A stretch of DNA of 64,000 nt from positions 412,558,044 to 412,622,043 of the forward strand of contig NC_080671.1 of the NCBI RefSeq assembly GCF_030247195.1, given 5' to 3'. Each line of letters opens with the position of its first letter. Position 1 is the first letter of the stretch. Origin of the DNA: Topomyia yanbarensis (taxonomy: Eukaryota > Arthropoda > Insecta > Diptera > Culicidae). The notes beneath the pieces are model-generated. The model did no database searches and was not told where the DNA came from. It worked only from the letters and a program-made list of their open reading frames with translations. Shown one piece after another: positions 34,598 through 46,153 of the stretch. A program made the position numbers and the translations under genes.

Positions 34598-36479
34598 GTG
34601 ATATCTCAAGAGCATCACGTCCGCGATTAGAGTAGTTTCATTGGACAGAAGAATTATTGTGTGCAACTATACATTCAAGCTTTTCCTACAGAAGATATAA
34701 CAACTTGTTATGCATCAAGAAAAAGAATTTGAAAAAATTTAAGTAATATCAGAAATTAATATTTATACGCCTAATTATAAATCTGGCTCAGAATTTAGTG
34801 TAGTTTCAAGTTATACTGGTTTTTGCGCCAGACTTTATATGCATGTTTTTGCAAATACTCTTATGGAGACGCCCTGTAGCTCATAAATCTTCTTACAAAT
34901 TAGTTACCTGAACAAATTCATATTGTCCAAAAATCTATGATTATCACTAGTTTAAGAAACAATTTTTGCTACCAAATTTGTGTGGCTAATATTATTGACG
35001 TGTGTTAATCTTTTAACGGTCACCATTTTCAAATGGGTGTTCATTAAAATAATCGTATAAAAAAATTATGGATTTTCGGGCTGATAGATCAATTGGATTC
35101 GGTATCCCAACGGTAGCAAATTGAAACGCAGCTAAAAGAGCTAGAAAATCAAGGTACCTTGCAGTAGGTATCCTATATCCATCCTACCAGTTAGGATGTT
35201 TTCAAATCGGTAATCAAGCAGGAGTCTTGCCAATCTTTTTTGATCCGGGGACGGGAGCTTTGACAATTTCCCACACAGCTTGGAATAAACCTAAAACTTT
35301 CAACGCCCAAGAACCATCATCATCATTCAACAAGCACCAGTACCAATGCAGCGAATTTCGACATTCTTGAACTGAATCCGGAGGTAGAAGAATTTTTGAA
35401 CCTGGACTGAACATTCAAGAACGTGAAACTTTTTAGCAGAGCATCGTTCTGCAGAACGAAATAATTGCGAATGTCGCCGAAAAACGAAAAGACGAAAAGT
35501 GCAGAGCAACAGGAAGGAAAAGTCAACTACAAATCCACAGCAACCCATCCACGGGGAGCAGCGTTCAAGGACTTTAGCATCAAACATAATCTTTTGGTTG
35601 TGCAAAAATCTAGGTCACACTTTTCCGAACTACCTTGATCAGAAGCAAGTGCGAGGTGTGCAGTTAGAATCAATGAATATCTTACAGCATCCGGGAAACC
35701 ACAGATGGGAGAGTTTTTAGTAGAGGGTGAGTTTATAGTTTAGTTCCGCCACAACTAAAGTTTCTTCAATTATCAACATTCACGCATCCGGCAAAGCTGA
35801 ATCTATTGTAATCGATCTGGACATATACGACAATAGCCCATGTGCAGACATCAAGATCGTCCGAGAATAAACGAGAATGTCGTGTGTTGTCCGTGGAACA
35901 ACACTACAGTGGAAGTCAGGCTTGTTTTTTTCACACAATGTGCACAAAGAGCGAAATACACCGATGAAAAATAGAGCAACACAAAAACACTGCTATGTGC
36001 AGATCGACCGAACAAAGAGAAACTTGAAAACTAAAAAGAGAAAGATCTCTCACCCCAATTTCGCACAAAGAGTCACCATGAACAGCCACTTTTTTGTGCC
36101 TTCCCTCACTGTCAACCAGGTAGGAAGTCGAATGAAACTACAATTCAGATAAAGATTGATCGAGAGAACGTTTTAAAAATATTTTTTGGTTGCCTTCTCT
36201 GCTTTCGTGTGCGTGGGACCAAGATTCACACTAAAGAGCCTCTTTATTTCTACTCTTTGAAGTGTGCAGCCATGGAGTAGAATGCACGTATGGGAACAAC
36301 ACACATCGGAGTGATGAGGTTTATTGTGAAAGAGAAGAGCGGTTGTTCGCATGAAAAGTGCAAAGAGCGTTTTTAATTTTTCTCTTTCTTTGCTTTGAGG
36401 TGCATTACATCCCTGGTGGCAGTCGAGAGGATATACGGTTCATTAAGACTTAGACGATAGAAAATTAAACTCAGTTATA
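34598..36479 (+). other. Non-coding and decayed sequence
   Basis: No gene is supported. From about 35,090 to 35,880 there are plus-strand frames with the flavour of decayed retroelement coding sequence (for example IQERETF, then NEIIANVAEKRKDEK), but no named domain. At 36,400-36,420 the phrase GCATTACATCCCTGGTGGCAG resembles the junction of an LTR end and a primer-binding site just before the gypsy RT scrap. This is a suggestion only. Confidence 0.35.
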
Positions 36480-36635
36480 GTGCAGGAGGCGTATCTGGCT
36501 CAGAAACGGAAGACTATTTCTCAGCGGGGACACTATCAATTTAATGTAGTTCCCTTTGGCTTGTCAACAGCCAGGCGAGCGCTTTGACACGTCATGAATC
36601 ACTTGTTTATTGGTGTAGAGCCAAAGGTTAGCAAC
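36480..36635 (+). pseudogene. Ty3/gypsy reverse transcriptase fragment
   Basis: The plus strand reads GHYQFNVVPFGLSTA, the hallmark RT motif (GHYEFxVMPFGLxNAPATFQ). It continues through a stop to HVMNHLFIGVEPK. Only about 50 codons remain; the YxDD box is missing because the sequence then meets the BEL/Pao fossil running on the opposite strand. Confidence 0.7.
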
Positions 36636-37013
36636 TTAATGTTGGCCACCGAAACATTCCAAGAACATTTGCATCGCGAATCTGGGAATGCGGATTATGC
36701 AGATCGTCGCGGTTGAGACGCTAGAGAATGCGTTGAAACAGGGATGGGGATCGGGTATGTTCGGAACCTCATGACGATGTTGGACAACACGTCCAAAGAG
36801 CTTACACGACACGTCGAAAACATATCGGACCTTCGTGCTTGTGCTGGATTCCTTGAACACAGGATGGGGCGGGAGGTAGCAGTGCGGGTTCTCATTGTCT
36901 ACTGGATCAATCTGCTTCTTTATGTGCACCATTCGTGCGTATTCCTCCATGAACTTGCTGTATACGTCCTTGGTGGGTGGATCACACTCTAGTCGGCTCT
37001 CAAGGCTCAACAA
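36636..37013 (-). pseudogene. BEL/Pao RT, first part
   Basis: The frame contains LESRLECDPPTKDVYSKFME, then CYLPPHPVFKESSTSTKVRY and VFDVSCKLFG. The canonical family motif is YLPHHPVFKESSTTTKxRVVFDAS, so the match is good. The catalytic YVDD region lies beyond the break. Confidence 0.85.
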
Positions 37014-37222
37014 ACGAAGTTTGGTGAAGGCTCTGGATTCGCCGAGATTGACTAGCGGTGAGTGGCAAACGCACGAGGACCGGACGAATCGTGAGGGGTG
37101 CTAGTAGCGTAAAGTTCTTCACACTGTTTTTCTTCTATGGAATACACAGAACACGGTTTGAGAGCTTTTAGCTGCCAAAACTTCTGCAACGCTTGTTCTA
37201 AGCTTGGATCGACAGGGGTCAG

Positions 37223-37560
37223 ATGGCAGACGCGGGTAACGGTAGGAAGATCGGTGAATATCTTCCCGGAATTAGTCCGATGACCGTCGGTCTCTTGAGG
37301 ATCAGGAACTCAAGCTTGGTGGAGTACTGTGTCTACTTCGACTTGATCATAGCAGCCAATTGGCACTTGATCTGCTTGGCAGATTCACCTATACGAGCTA
37401 CTGCGATATCTAGGTTGGTGCGACGAAGGTTCAGAAAATCCACAAGCTTCTTGGTGATGAAGTTGCACCTTGATCCAGAATCTAGGAGTGTGTATGCAGG
37501 GAGCTTCTTGTCATTCTGATCTACGACAAGGAGGAAAACAGTTTCTAGTAAAACTGTACT
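37223..37560 (-). pseudogene. BEL/Pao aspartic protease
   Basis: The minus strand reads LPAYTLLDSGSRCNFITKKL and continues FLNLRRTNLDIAVARIGES. LLDSGS is the catalytic aspartate motif, and the whole matches the retropepsin-like domain between Gag and RT in this superfamily. A stop near 37,330 interrupts it. Confidence 0.8.
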
Positions 37561-37580
37561 GTGCTCAGCCTGAACTGACT

Positions 37581-38628
37581 TCAGCTTTGTGGAAGTGGAA
37601 TGGACATCGATGGCGGACGTCCAGGGAATCGGCTGACATTCTGCGATAATAAGAGTCGATCTTCTGCGGTGCTGACTCGTGGAGCAGGAAGTGGTGTTTT
37701 ACGTGTCGGCAACGGTAAGAGAGCTTGGAGGTACAGCTCCAGGCTTGGTGTGCAGTTCGGAAGCATTTTCACCATATGCGCTTTTGGGAAACTAGCTAAC
37801 TTCTCTGGACAAGCGAGACACGAAGGAGCAATGTTCACCGGTTCAACGACGGTAATTGCCTTGTGAGCCGCCTTGAGCGGCTTCGTGGTTGGAATCAGCC
37901 CCCTTAGCTGTAACCGGCTGTTGGGACCGATATTGCAAGTCCGTTAAGGCAGACGTCACCATTCGGGCACGTTGGTAGAGGAACTCGATCAACATATCGT
38001 AGGTAACGCTGTCGTTATGTTGGTTTTCTCCTCCCAAGTACGTAGCGTATTTGGCCCAGCTTCTAGGTTGATTAACAGGGTGTTCCAATGATGGACTTCA
38101 CTAAAGCCTGCACATGCCGGTGAAACCGTCAGCCAATTCGTAGATTTCTTGGGGATTCTCTCGCTTGATTGATGGGATGTCGTGCAGTGTGCTGACACTT
38201 CAGGTACGACACGCTTTTGAGATGCTTCCCAAGTCGATCCGTCTATGTCTTTGATGTTTACAATTTGAATGGTTTTCGGGCTTCTCCGTTCAGCAACTGC
38301 TGCAAGTACTGTAGTTTCGCAACCGTTGGAATATCGGAATTGCTGTAGATCATCGACGTATACGTATACGTGGAATGCGAGCCAATACAAGAAATCGCAG
38401 CCAAACTTGGGAAGATCGATCTTGGGTAAGCGTAGATGGAACTTCCAGGTGGGTATCCAATATCTCCAGCTTATCGTACAGCTCGATCTGTCCTTGTATA
38501 TCCAGCACCTTCTTATAGATCCGAATTGGAATTTGGCAGGCACCCTGATCACGGTCGAAATCCTCCGCAAACTGCTCTACTGCATTCCTCAAAAAGTCCT
38601 CCAGTGCACTTGTTTTGCAAAATCATAG
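37581..38628 (-). pseudogene. BEL/Pao Gag with cysteine motif
   Basis: The part near 38,450-38,340 reads LPKIDLPKFGCDFLYWLAF in one frame, the decayed form of the LPKIxLPxFxGxxxEWxxF motif of BEL Gag. The preceding frame reads EQFAEDFDRDQG. Further 3', SCLACPEKLASFPKAHMVKM near 37,830 matches the CxxC...F zone before the protease. The open frames overlap on different phases, which shows frameshifts. Confidence 0.7.
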
Positions 38629-38640
38629 TTTTATACGTTC

Positions 38641-40340
38641 CAAGACTGGTTAGAAAACCGGTATGAAAGTTTCTCGCTTTTCCCAAAGGGATGTAACCCC
38701 CGGTGCGGCCAACAATATATCCGGGGCTAAGGTCATGTTCGAAAAGATGGCGTCGGTTTCTAAAACTAGACTAATTTTATGATCGTTTCCAAAAAACGGC
38801 ATAAAGTTTGGTTGGAACACGCCTGAGTGCTGAATTTTATTATTTTCAATGGAATAGGGGTTGGGGGCGTAAGAGTTAAAAGTCTTAGCGTTATTCCGTC
38901 ATTGCACTTTCGGATTTTGCGTTGTTTTGCCTTGTATTGTAAGTTAGTGTGTAACATACTTCATATCATTTACTTAGTAGATAGTTCTAAATATAAATTT
39001 AGTTAAAAGTTTCTGTTTTACTGGATTGTGTTCTGGATTTCATTACACTCAATCATTCCCTTAAAATAAGAATGCTTTGCCGTGAATGAATCCATCAAAA
39101 TATAAAGATTTTAAAGAATTTGGATGATTAATCGTACACAACTTAGTATCTTTACGCCTTACTAACGACTGATTCAAGTTATCTTATTTTTAGCAGCTCT
39201 TCAACCCTTTCATTCTCAACTAATTTTATTTGAATTTGATGGGGTCAAGAAACACAGATAGATGCTTCCCTCGCAGTACTAGGAACTGCTCAATTTTTGC
39301 ATTCCAATGCACAATACAATTTTCCTATTTTTTTCACAACAGTCAAATTTCGCGGAAAACGTAGTCAAAGACAGTCTGAATTGATAGGTTTGATCATTTT
39401 TCATTTATTGCAAAATAATGAAGATATACCAAAATTTCATTTTTCGATATCAACGTAAACTGTCCTTGGCAGCACTGCTCCCTGAGAATCAAACCAGACT
39501 AATTGAAATAACTTCAGTTCTAGAGCTAATACTTGTAACTATTAGTGCTCAAATGAAAGATAGTAGTCACTTTTATTAGCCTTACTTATTTCTGTGAGCA
39601 AATCTTACCTAAACCAAAAGTTATAACTGCTTAAAATCGTTGTTGTTTATAAACAACATGGACATGAATGGGTTATATTGTAATAATTAAAAGTATTAAA
39701 GTAAAAGTATCTGTTGTACATAGTAGTGCAAGAGACCTTTAATTAATTATTAGACCAATTAATACTTCAATACAACAAAACAACAGTAAATATCAAACAC
39801 TAATTTAATGAATAGATAAGTAGGTATTGGTTTTTAAATTTAAAATTCCAATTACTAAATAATGTACCCCTAATACTTTGTCGGCGAATGAAAAATTTCC
39901 ATAACATCATAACAAGTTGAAACGAGCAATCATTAAACATGTTTCATTACTATATCCTTGATCAATGCGGAAATATGGAAATGTAATCGGGTGTTTTCAT
40001 CAGTAACTAAGTGTACTGTAACTAGTATCCTGTTTTATTTGAATCAAACATAATCAAAGGACCCAATCCTCATTGTACGCAATTCGAATGGATTGATGGT
40101 TAACGGTTGGGGGAGGTCAACAAAGCAACTGTCTGATGTGGCGTTGCAATTGGAAATGGTGATGACCAAACCGAATGCAGAATCTGTTTTGATGAATTTA
40201 TAAATTTATTTATATGATAATCAGGCATGAATATTTATTTCCTTTATCTATATTTCACCCTTCAGTTGCCATTGTTTTGTTTGTTATAATCACAATTTAT
40301 CTTCTCCTACGCAGAACCTGATACTGTTGTAGTGAAAGGA
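38641..40340. other. AT-rich intergenic sequence
   Basis: No gene, RNA or element could be supported. The first 400 bp may hold LTR sequence of the BEL/Pao fossil (for example GGTTACATCCCTTTGGG on the minus strand near 38,690), but without a second LTR this remains open. The rest, to about 40,300, is AT-rich without evident repeats. Confidence 0.4.
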
Positions 40341-40845
40341 GTGTATGTTTTCTGTGTAAAGGAGCTCAAACGTCTTCGCTTAGTATAGATGCTCACTCAA
40401 CGGAGCTTCCGCTTCCGGTTCGTTCTGTTCTTCCGGGCGCGCAAGTGATTGATGACTGCCCGTAGCGAAAAGTTTGCACTGATATGACGAAAGGCTACCA
40501 GAGCAGCAGCGGGGCCGAAAGATCTCCTCCAGAACACAGGGACAGGGACAAACATGGATCACACTCTCCCTAGCACGCATTCATCTTGATGCTTTCGGTT
40601 TGTTTGTGTAGCGTTTGTTTGGTCTAGCTGGTAATAATAGCACTCAAGGTAGGTGATCTCTTTGTCGGACTTGCGTGCAGAAATAGAAAAAATAAAAGGT
40701 TATTATTACACTAAATAACTGTTTTGAAATTGAACCTGTCTAATATTTGTGATTGAATAGATTTAAGTCATCATCATAGTATAGGAAAAAGTACGTTGCG
40801 AATTATATTCGTAGTTTGTTAGAACTATGATAACAATGGTATGAT

Positions 40846-41355
40846 CTAATTTGAGTTTCTTTCATCAACCATTGTAGAAATAGGTACATCTTTACTCAGG
40901 ACATACATATATACGAGTATAGTAAACTTCCACAGAAAGAGATCCATCTCGCTGGAAATATCTAGTGCGAATCCGGCAGGGATGGCAGAAAGGAGCATCC
41001 CACCGGAACCGGTAAGCTCGGGCGGAACAATGGGGGTAAAACGCTGGTGTCTGAATAAGTAAGATGATGCAAATCTAGACTGATGGACTTCAGACGAAAG
41101 CTTCATTTGTTTTCTCACTTCCTCTGCATTGCTTTTATGACATAATCCTGTAAAGATAGTGTTACGCAAGTCGTCCAGTCTAAATCGTCTGGGTAAATAG
41201 TTGTTGAACGTTATGCGCTTAGTGTACCCGCTACGAATTGCTGCAGTGGTATGTTTGGCGCGGGTGGGTAGAGAGGGCATTGGTATTTTGCATTCATTAT
41301 GAAGGAAGCAAAGATAAATCAAGATTATGAGCCAGTAAACTGCTGAGGTAAACAT
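40846..41355 (-). CDS. Candidate secreted protein (169 codons), unrecognised
   Basis: From the ATG at 41,355 (AACAGGATG) the frame begins MFTSAVYWLIILIYLCFLHN, a short N-region followed by a strong hydrophobic core and then ECKIP, a good signal peptide. The rest is basic and non-repetitive, with a YTKR dibasic site followed by ITFNNYLPRRFRLDDL, as could occur in a peptide precursor. A second hydrophobic stretch lies near the C-terminus (DLFLWKFTILVYMYVL). The frame stays open 24 codons upstream of this ATG. The region is less AT-rich than its surroundings and shows no transposon homology, and balanced composition continues to 40,380. I do not recognise the protein. Possible internal splice sites (GAAGTGAGA near 41,120; TTTACAGG near 41,155) mean the true exon may be shorter. 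Confidence 0.35.
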   Translation of the reverse strand: MFTSAVYWLIILIYLCFLHNECKIPMPSLPTRAKHTTAAIRSGYTKRITFNNYLPRRFRLDDLRNTIFTGLCHKSNAEEVRKQMKLSSEVHQSRFASSYLFRHQRFTPIVPPELTGSGGMLLSAIPAGFALDISSEMDLFLWKFTILVYMYVLSKDVPISTMVDERNSN

Positions 41356-41430
41356 CCTGTTTTGCTTTCCCGCTGACCGGGCAGACGTTCTCCGCAATGC
41401 TAAATGAATTGTGAGAATTGAAGCCAATCA

Positions 41431-42329
41431 TAAAAGTTGAAGTATTTTTGTTAGGTCTTTTGCCTTGCTGGTAAAAGGAATGCGAAATAGAAAAAACTCT
41501 AGAAATAGAACTGCGGAGAGAAAAACAGCAGTTTTGGAAACATATGCCTCGGCATTGTATGGCAACATGTCCAATGTTATAAGAATAAGCAGTGTTCGAT
41601 TGGATTTTTTTTTGAAAAGCGTTATAGTAAACCCTTATTTAAAACTCAAAATGCGGCTGTTTTATCTGGATGAATTGTACGGCTGTCTCAGTCAACATAA
41701 AGCCAAATGAATGTTTTTTTACTGCCCGACGTCTCGGCCTTTGGTGTTAGCCTTTTTCAATGGAAACTGTTGATTTATTAGGGAAAATAGTTAGTTAGTA
41801 ATAACAATAATGTACGGCTAGTGACGGTTAGCATTGTGAACAAGAACTAAAAACTTACTACTGTCTTTTGCTAAAAAATGTATGAATAGACCTATGGGCA
41901 ATGTTAATACACTAAACGAAAGCTTTCAATCCCTACTTCATAGGAAAATATAAAGATGGTTTAATAACCAATTTATGAATTCAAAACCGCTTATACCACT
42001 ACAGGAACACATGTACCAACAGTGGTGCAATCGTAAATTTCGGTTCCTATTGTTACAAATCCCATTGATTTCTTATGGGACTTGCAACTATAGGTACATT
42101 AGATCAACTATAGCTGCAAGGGAGCTCAAAATTCGTAGAATTGGAAGAATCATTTTTTTCAATAGTTATTTCAGCAAATTTCAAGGCTAACAGTTTTATT
42201 GTCGCATAATTTTAGTGCGATGAATCGATAAAAAATATTTGTTGATGGTTGGTACCTTAGTTAGGTGTACAACCCACTACTGCAACTACCTCAACTATAG
42301 GAGCACCCACCCTAGTTGCCATTTTGTCT
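41431..42329. other. Intergenic sequence
   Basis: Nothing is supported as a gene. At 41,725-41,765 the phrase CGACGTCTCGGCCTTTGG plus TAGCCTTTTTCAATGGAAA resembles the arms of the palindrome at 61,071-61,267. The rest is AT-rich. Confidence 0.4.
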
Positions 42330-42665
42330 TTCTTAATGGTCTTAGATATTGATCTCTATCATGCGCTCATTAGGCCGCTCTGAACATATGCATACTGATT
42401 GGGTTATAGAAAATTCCGTTAGACCGGAAGTCGCTATCTTGGTATTCCAAATAGCCTCATACATCCATATTTGGCGTCTACTCGTTAAGCCGGTTGCGAA
42501 AATGCCTATAGCAATGGGTTTTAGAGGATTCCACTGAACCTGAAGTCGCCATCTAGGACCTCAAGCATCGATATCTGGTATCTACTCGTCAAGCTCGTTC
42601 CAAAAACACCCCCATTGATGGGGTTTTAAAGAATTCCACTGAACCGGAAGACGCCATCTTGGTTC
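42330..42665. repeat. Third locus of the CCGGAAGTCGCCATCTTGG satellite
   Basis: Three units of about 110-120 bp carry GGTTATAGAAAATTCCGTTA or GGTTTTAGAGGATTCCACTG, then ACCGGAAGTCGCTATCTTGG and TCTACTCGTTAAGCC. The orientation is that of 26,150-26,870. Confidence 0.7.
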
Positions 42666-43237
42666 TCTCTTTTCCACTTGTTCAAAAATCGTCTAAGTCT
42701 TTTGCTTTCAAAAGGACATTTTTGATAAAACTCCGAAATCACCACTTTTCCTAAACTCGTTTAAGTCTTTTGCATTGAATGTAACGTGGTTTTTTTTGTA
42801 CGGGTGTCTGAATTACACGGTTTTTTTGCACGTTTTTACACGGTATAAAAAAACCTTAATGAACTCGAATTCAGCCTTTTTCGTCTGCTAGAGCTCATCA
42901 AACATATTTTCAAATGTAGCTGACAAAATCGTGGGGTTATCAAATCGTGTCTTCAATGTATTATAATAGATTGGCAGTATTCGAAAAAGTTTCTTGTGGA
43001 CGACTGTAGAACGACTTTGTTTCAACTTACTTGGAGAGTACGTGTCTTTAGCGAATTTGTTGAGACTATCATTTAACACAAATTTATTGCAGGCATGAAT
43101 ACTGTAGGCAATATATCAAGTTATAAAATGCTATTTACGAAATGTTCATTAATCTATTATTTTTCTAAAAAAAATTCTATCGTGTGCTTCACAAACACAA
43201 GCTTGTTTGCTACTATATTTCAATTGCCGCAAGGTTC
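42666..43237. repeat. Dispersed repeat family (copy 2, first part)
   Basis: From about 42,880 the sequence matches 27,880-28,010 in the same direction (TTTAGCGAATTTGTTGA, then ATGAATACT/ATGAATATT). A TACACGGTTTTTTT word pair at 42,810-42,850 resembles the edge of a small element. No gene. Confidence 0.5.
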
Positions 43238-43239
43238 TA

Positions 43240-43416
43240 CTGTATCGATTTGTTGGTTATTTTCGGCAAATTTGAGACTAAGTGAAACGAAAGCAATGAA
43301 ACGGCTTTCTAAGTTTATAACTGATTCGCTCTAGAACACCTATCCGTCTTTCAATTTCATTGCTTTCGTTTCTCTTAATCTCAAATTTTCCGAAAATAAC
43401 CAACAAATCGATACAG
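43240..43416. mobile_element. MITE of 177 bp with ~65-bp inverted repeats, TA duplication
   Basis: CTGTATCGATTTGTTGGTTA starts the left arm, and its reverse complement ends the right arm at 43,416. The match runs on through the ATTTTCGGCAAATTTGAG and AACGAAAGCAATGAAA words with few differences. TA flanks both ends (43,238-43,239 and 43,417-43,418). Longer relatives are at 13,560-13,779 and 25,578-25,905. There is no coding capacity; the TA duplication suggests mobilisation by a Tc1/mariner-type transposase. Confidence 0.88.
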
Positions 43417-43619
43417 TAAACTCAAGCTTTGGATTAAATGTAAATTTTATTGTTTATTAACAGTAGAGGAGATTTATCATAAACAGTAAAATCAGTCTAC
43501 TTTCTACTTCTGCCCAAGTCAGACGCACAATCGAACCAAGTGAACAACAACTAGCAACCTCTCGATCTAGTGTGCATTGTCTCGAGAACAAAGGAAACAT
43601 TTAATTTATTCTTGCCGTC

Positions 43620-44577
43620 ATGAGTAAAGTTGACGAAAAAACTCTGCTCCGACCCAACACAGCGGTCGTTGACTTTAAATTCTGTTCAATAAGATTGAGT
43701 TTTAGTGAAGTGGAATACCTGCTGAAGGTGAAGATGCAGCTTAAGCTCAAGGAGGTTATGTATCTCCAGTATCATCATCTTCGCAATGTAGTACTCATAT
43801 CATTCAACACGTTAGCCAAAGTTGAACGTTTCGTTTCGAAGAATAACTTGAAGCACGTGGGTGAAAGTGATAAAGTTGGAATTAAGATTCCCGTGTATAT
43901 AGAAAAAAGACTATGTAGATGTAAAGCTACATGACCTGTCAACACGTACCCCTCCTGATCTAGTTGCAGAATACATGTCGCAATACGGAGAAGTAGAATC
44001 CGTTACACCTGATACGTGGAGAAATTTCTTCCCGGGTACACCTAACGGTGTTCTTGTGGTGAGGATGCGGCTTGAAAGACCTATCCCTCCCACTTGACTA
44101 TAAAACTTAAAACTCGCAAAGCTACTATTAATCAAACTACGTTATGCACCCATGAGGGGCAAACTCCTACGTGCAAGTATATTGTAATCAGACAGCACAC
44201 CACGGACAACCTTGCGTGGAAGATACAGAGGAGAATGCATCTCAACCGATTGCCAACGAATCCACGGAAAACCAACCCAAAAAAGAGTTTTCAATACCAC
44301 TACCCGAACCACAAACGGTTGCAAAATTTGTGGCAGCTGTTCAGTCTATATTGACAACTGCAAAAGCAGCACCCCAAAAACCACTGTAATCAATATCGGC
44401 GAAGAAGATAAAAACAATGATGACGGATTTACACTGGTCACCCGTAAGGATAATAAGCAGGAAAAAACATCTGATCGCGAGCACCAAGACACCTTTAACG
44501 ATAGACGAGAATTAAATGATTCCCATGACGCAGTAGGCGAGCCGCAAAAGAAGGTCTCCGCTCGCAATAAAAAGTAG
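43620..44577 (+). pseudogene. ORF1 (Gag-like) of copy A, frameshifted
   Basis: The ATG at 43,620 opens MSKVDEKTLLRPNTAVVDFK. The N-terminal part contains VEYLLKVKMQLKLKEVMYLQ and FVSKNNLKHV, matching copy B line by line. A frameshift near 43,910 leads to VDVKLHDLSTRTPPDL and EYMSQYGEVESVTPDTW. Another shift and stops near 44,095 precede the CCHC-like knuckle with CNQTAHHGQPC, and PLPEPQTVAKFVAAVQ. The last frame ends KKVSARNKK at TAG 44,575-44,577. The function of an intact relative would be binding element RNA. The few lesions suggest a moderately old copy. Confidence 0.82.
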
Positions 44578-44655
44578 CGCGCACGAGATCCAACGGGTAA
44601 TCAATAATATTTGCTCTTTTTTTATTTTGCACATATTGTAAACACATGAAAGATC

Positions 44656-44688
44656 CACGGCTCCGTTAAGCTCCCGCTATGAGCCGTG
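44656..44688 (+). other. Conserved 3' stem-loop of the half-LINE, copy A
   Basis: CACGGCTC at 44,656-44,663 pairs with GAGCCGTG at 44,681-44,688 around a 17-nt loop. It is followed by CAAATAAACGA and the A-rich tail. Copy B keeps both stem arms exactly although its loop differs, which fits a structure recognised by the reverse transcriptase that copies the element. Confidence 0.75.
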
Positions 44689-44723
44689 TCAAATAAACGA
44701 AATAAAAAAAAGCAGTAAAATCA

Positions 44724-46127
44724 TAGAAAAATATTTTAAAGGTAAATACAAATAGCCTAAAATATTTTGATACGCTGAACACATGGAGCCTTCATGTCTT
44801 CAACAAAGTAGTTTGTAATTTTGCTGAAGACATTAAGTTTCGAACTAAATTTGTTTGAATAGTAACTTCTCCATAAACACTTCTTGGAGGATGTAACGCC
44901 ATAATTATTTTATCTGATGATGTGCTGTTTAACGTATTTAAAATTCATCAAAGATACTAAACCCCCGAAATTGGCGGTTTGATGTGATCTTGACCTTAAA
45001 TCGCTGTTTTCTAATATTTATTTTACCTTATCATATAATTGGTAATACAACAAAAATCAAATGCTTATCAAATTTCGATCCAGACCTGCTAGAGTCAAAC
45101 GGAAAACGCCATTTTTCGTAAATTTTCCTCTACTCTCGGAAAGTGTTATCCTCGCTATTAATCATATTACGTTTTCGTCTCAACTCGACGCATTTCCAAA
45201 ATAAAAACATTTTCAGCAAATGTTAACAGCCGAAATGTTAGGCAATTTTTCGATGTCGATTCTATGTTTCATAGACATTAAATCAATTCCAACTTCGCTT
45301 CCTATTAAAAAAGACCCTTATCCATGTTACAGTACATCCCTTCAAAAGTGAGCTTGATTTAATAGGAAATTTTTGGATTGATTTCAGAATTCGGGGATGA
45401 GTTTCTATTGAAATGTTTTCATGGAGGAATTTGCTATTGATGTGATAGACAACTTGATCTCAGATCAAGACCAATATATCAGTTATAGATCAGGATCCTA
45501 TTCTCACAATCTTTCCAAAAGTCCTCATGATGTTTAAAACAACAGGTTATCAATGTACTGATCAGATAATTATTATTGAAATATTGAATTAAATCAGTCA
45601 GCATCAATAAATTTTAAACTCCAATGCAATGAATTGTGTTACGCCTTTGGATGGAGTTATTTATACCGCTTTCATTTTCTGAGATATGTTTCAGATCGAT
45701 TCGATGGATGTAAGTTAAACAATTTGCAGCCAGAAGGTTCGCGCAAACGAAAATTTTTGCACCGATAAGTGATTAAGTTCCATCTAGACAACTTGGAATT
45801 GTTCGGTGGTTATTTCTAGTGGTTGTAGATAGAAAAATGAAATACGAAATTCGTTTTATCGAAATAATATTTGACTAATTTAAATGAATTATTTCTTTAT
45901 TGGACAATAACAATGTTAAAAATCATTCTTCCGTTTTTAATCTAAACCAATTTTAAATGTACGGTCTTTTTAGTTTTTAAGATATTAATGTTTGAATGTG
46001 TAAAAATGGTGTTTTAGCAGTTTTTTTTAATTAACTGCCGAAATCGACGACATTTATTTATATATCTTTAGACAAGCTTATACGCATACCTTTTGAACGA
46101 GCTATAGTTTGTTAAAATCGGACTGTT
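44724..46127. repeat. Dispersed repeat family (copy 2, second part)
   Basis: The stretch continues the repeat of 27.6-30.4 kb: 44,870-45,230 equals 27,940-28,300, and 45,240-45,850 equals 29,170-29,560, all on the same strand. From 45,940 to 46,127 the order is reversed and matches the complement of 29,880-30,110. No gene. Confidence 0.62.
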
Positions 46128-46153
46128 ATCGAAAGATATTTTTTTTAACTCGT

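Larger units (their letters stand above)
36636..38640 (-). mobile_element. BEL/Pao LTR retrotransposon fossil
   Basis: Read on the minus strand the order is Gag, cysteine-rich motif, protease, then the start of RT, which is the layout of BEL/Pao elements. Stops and frameshifts are frequent. The RT breaks off at about 36,636 and no integrase or right LTR is seen. Sequence to the right of 38,640 might include the left LTR, but I could not find a matching second copy. Confidence 0.8.
43493..44712 (+). mobile_element. ORF1-only non-LTR element (half-LINE), copy A
   Basis: The insert is bounded by an 11-bp direct repeat CAGTAAAATCA (43,484-43,494 and 44,713-44,723). The edge is ambiguous by two bases because the element itself probably starts CAGTC. 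It has a 5' untranslated region, one Gag-like ORF1, a short 3' region with a hairpin and an A-rich tail. No endonuclease or RT sequence is present, and the 3' region follows ORF1 at once. Copy B on the other strand has the same structure, so the lack of ORF2 is a property of the family and not an accident of one copy. Such an element must use the machinery of another non-LTR element. Confidence 0.85.

Noticed and set aside
44094..44354. Separate genes for the overlapping frames within half-LINE copy A
   Set aside because: They are frameshifted pieces of one ORF1, as alignment with copy B shows.
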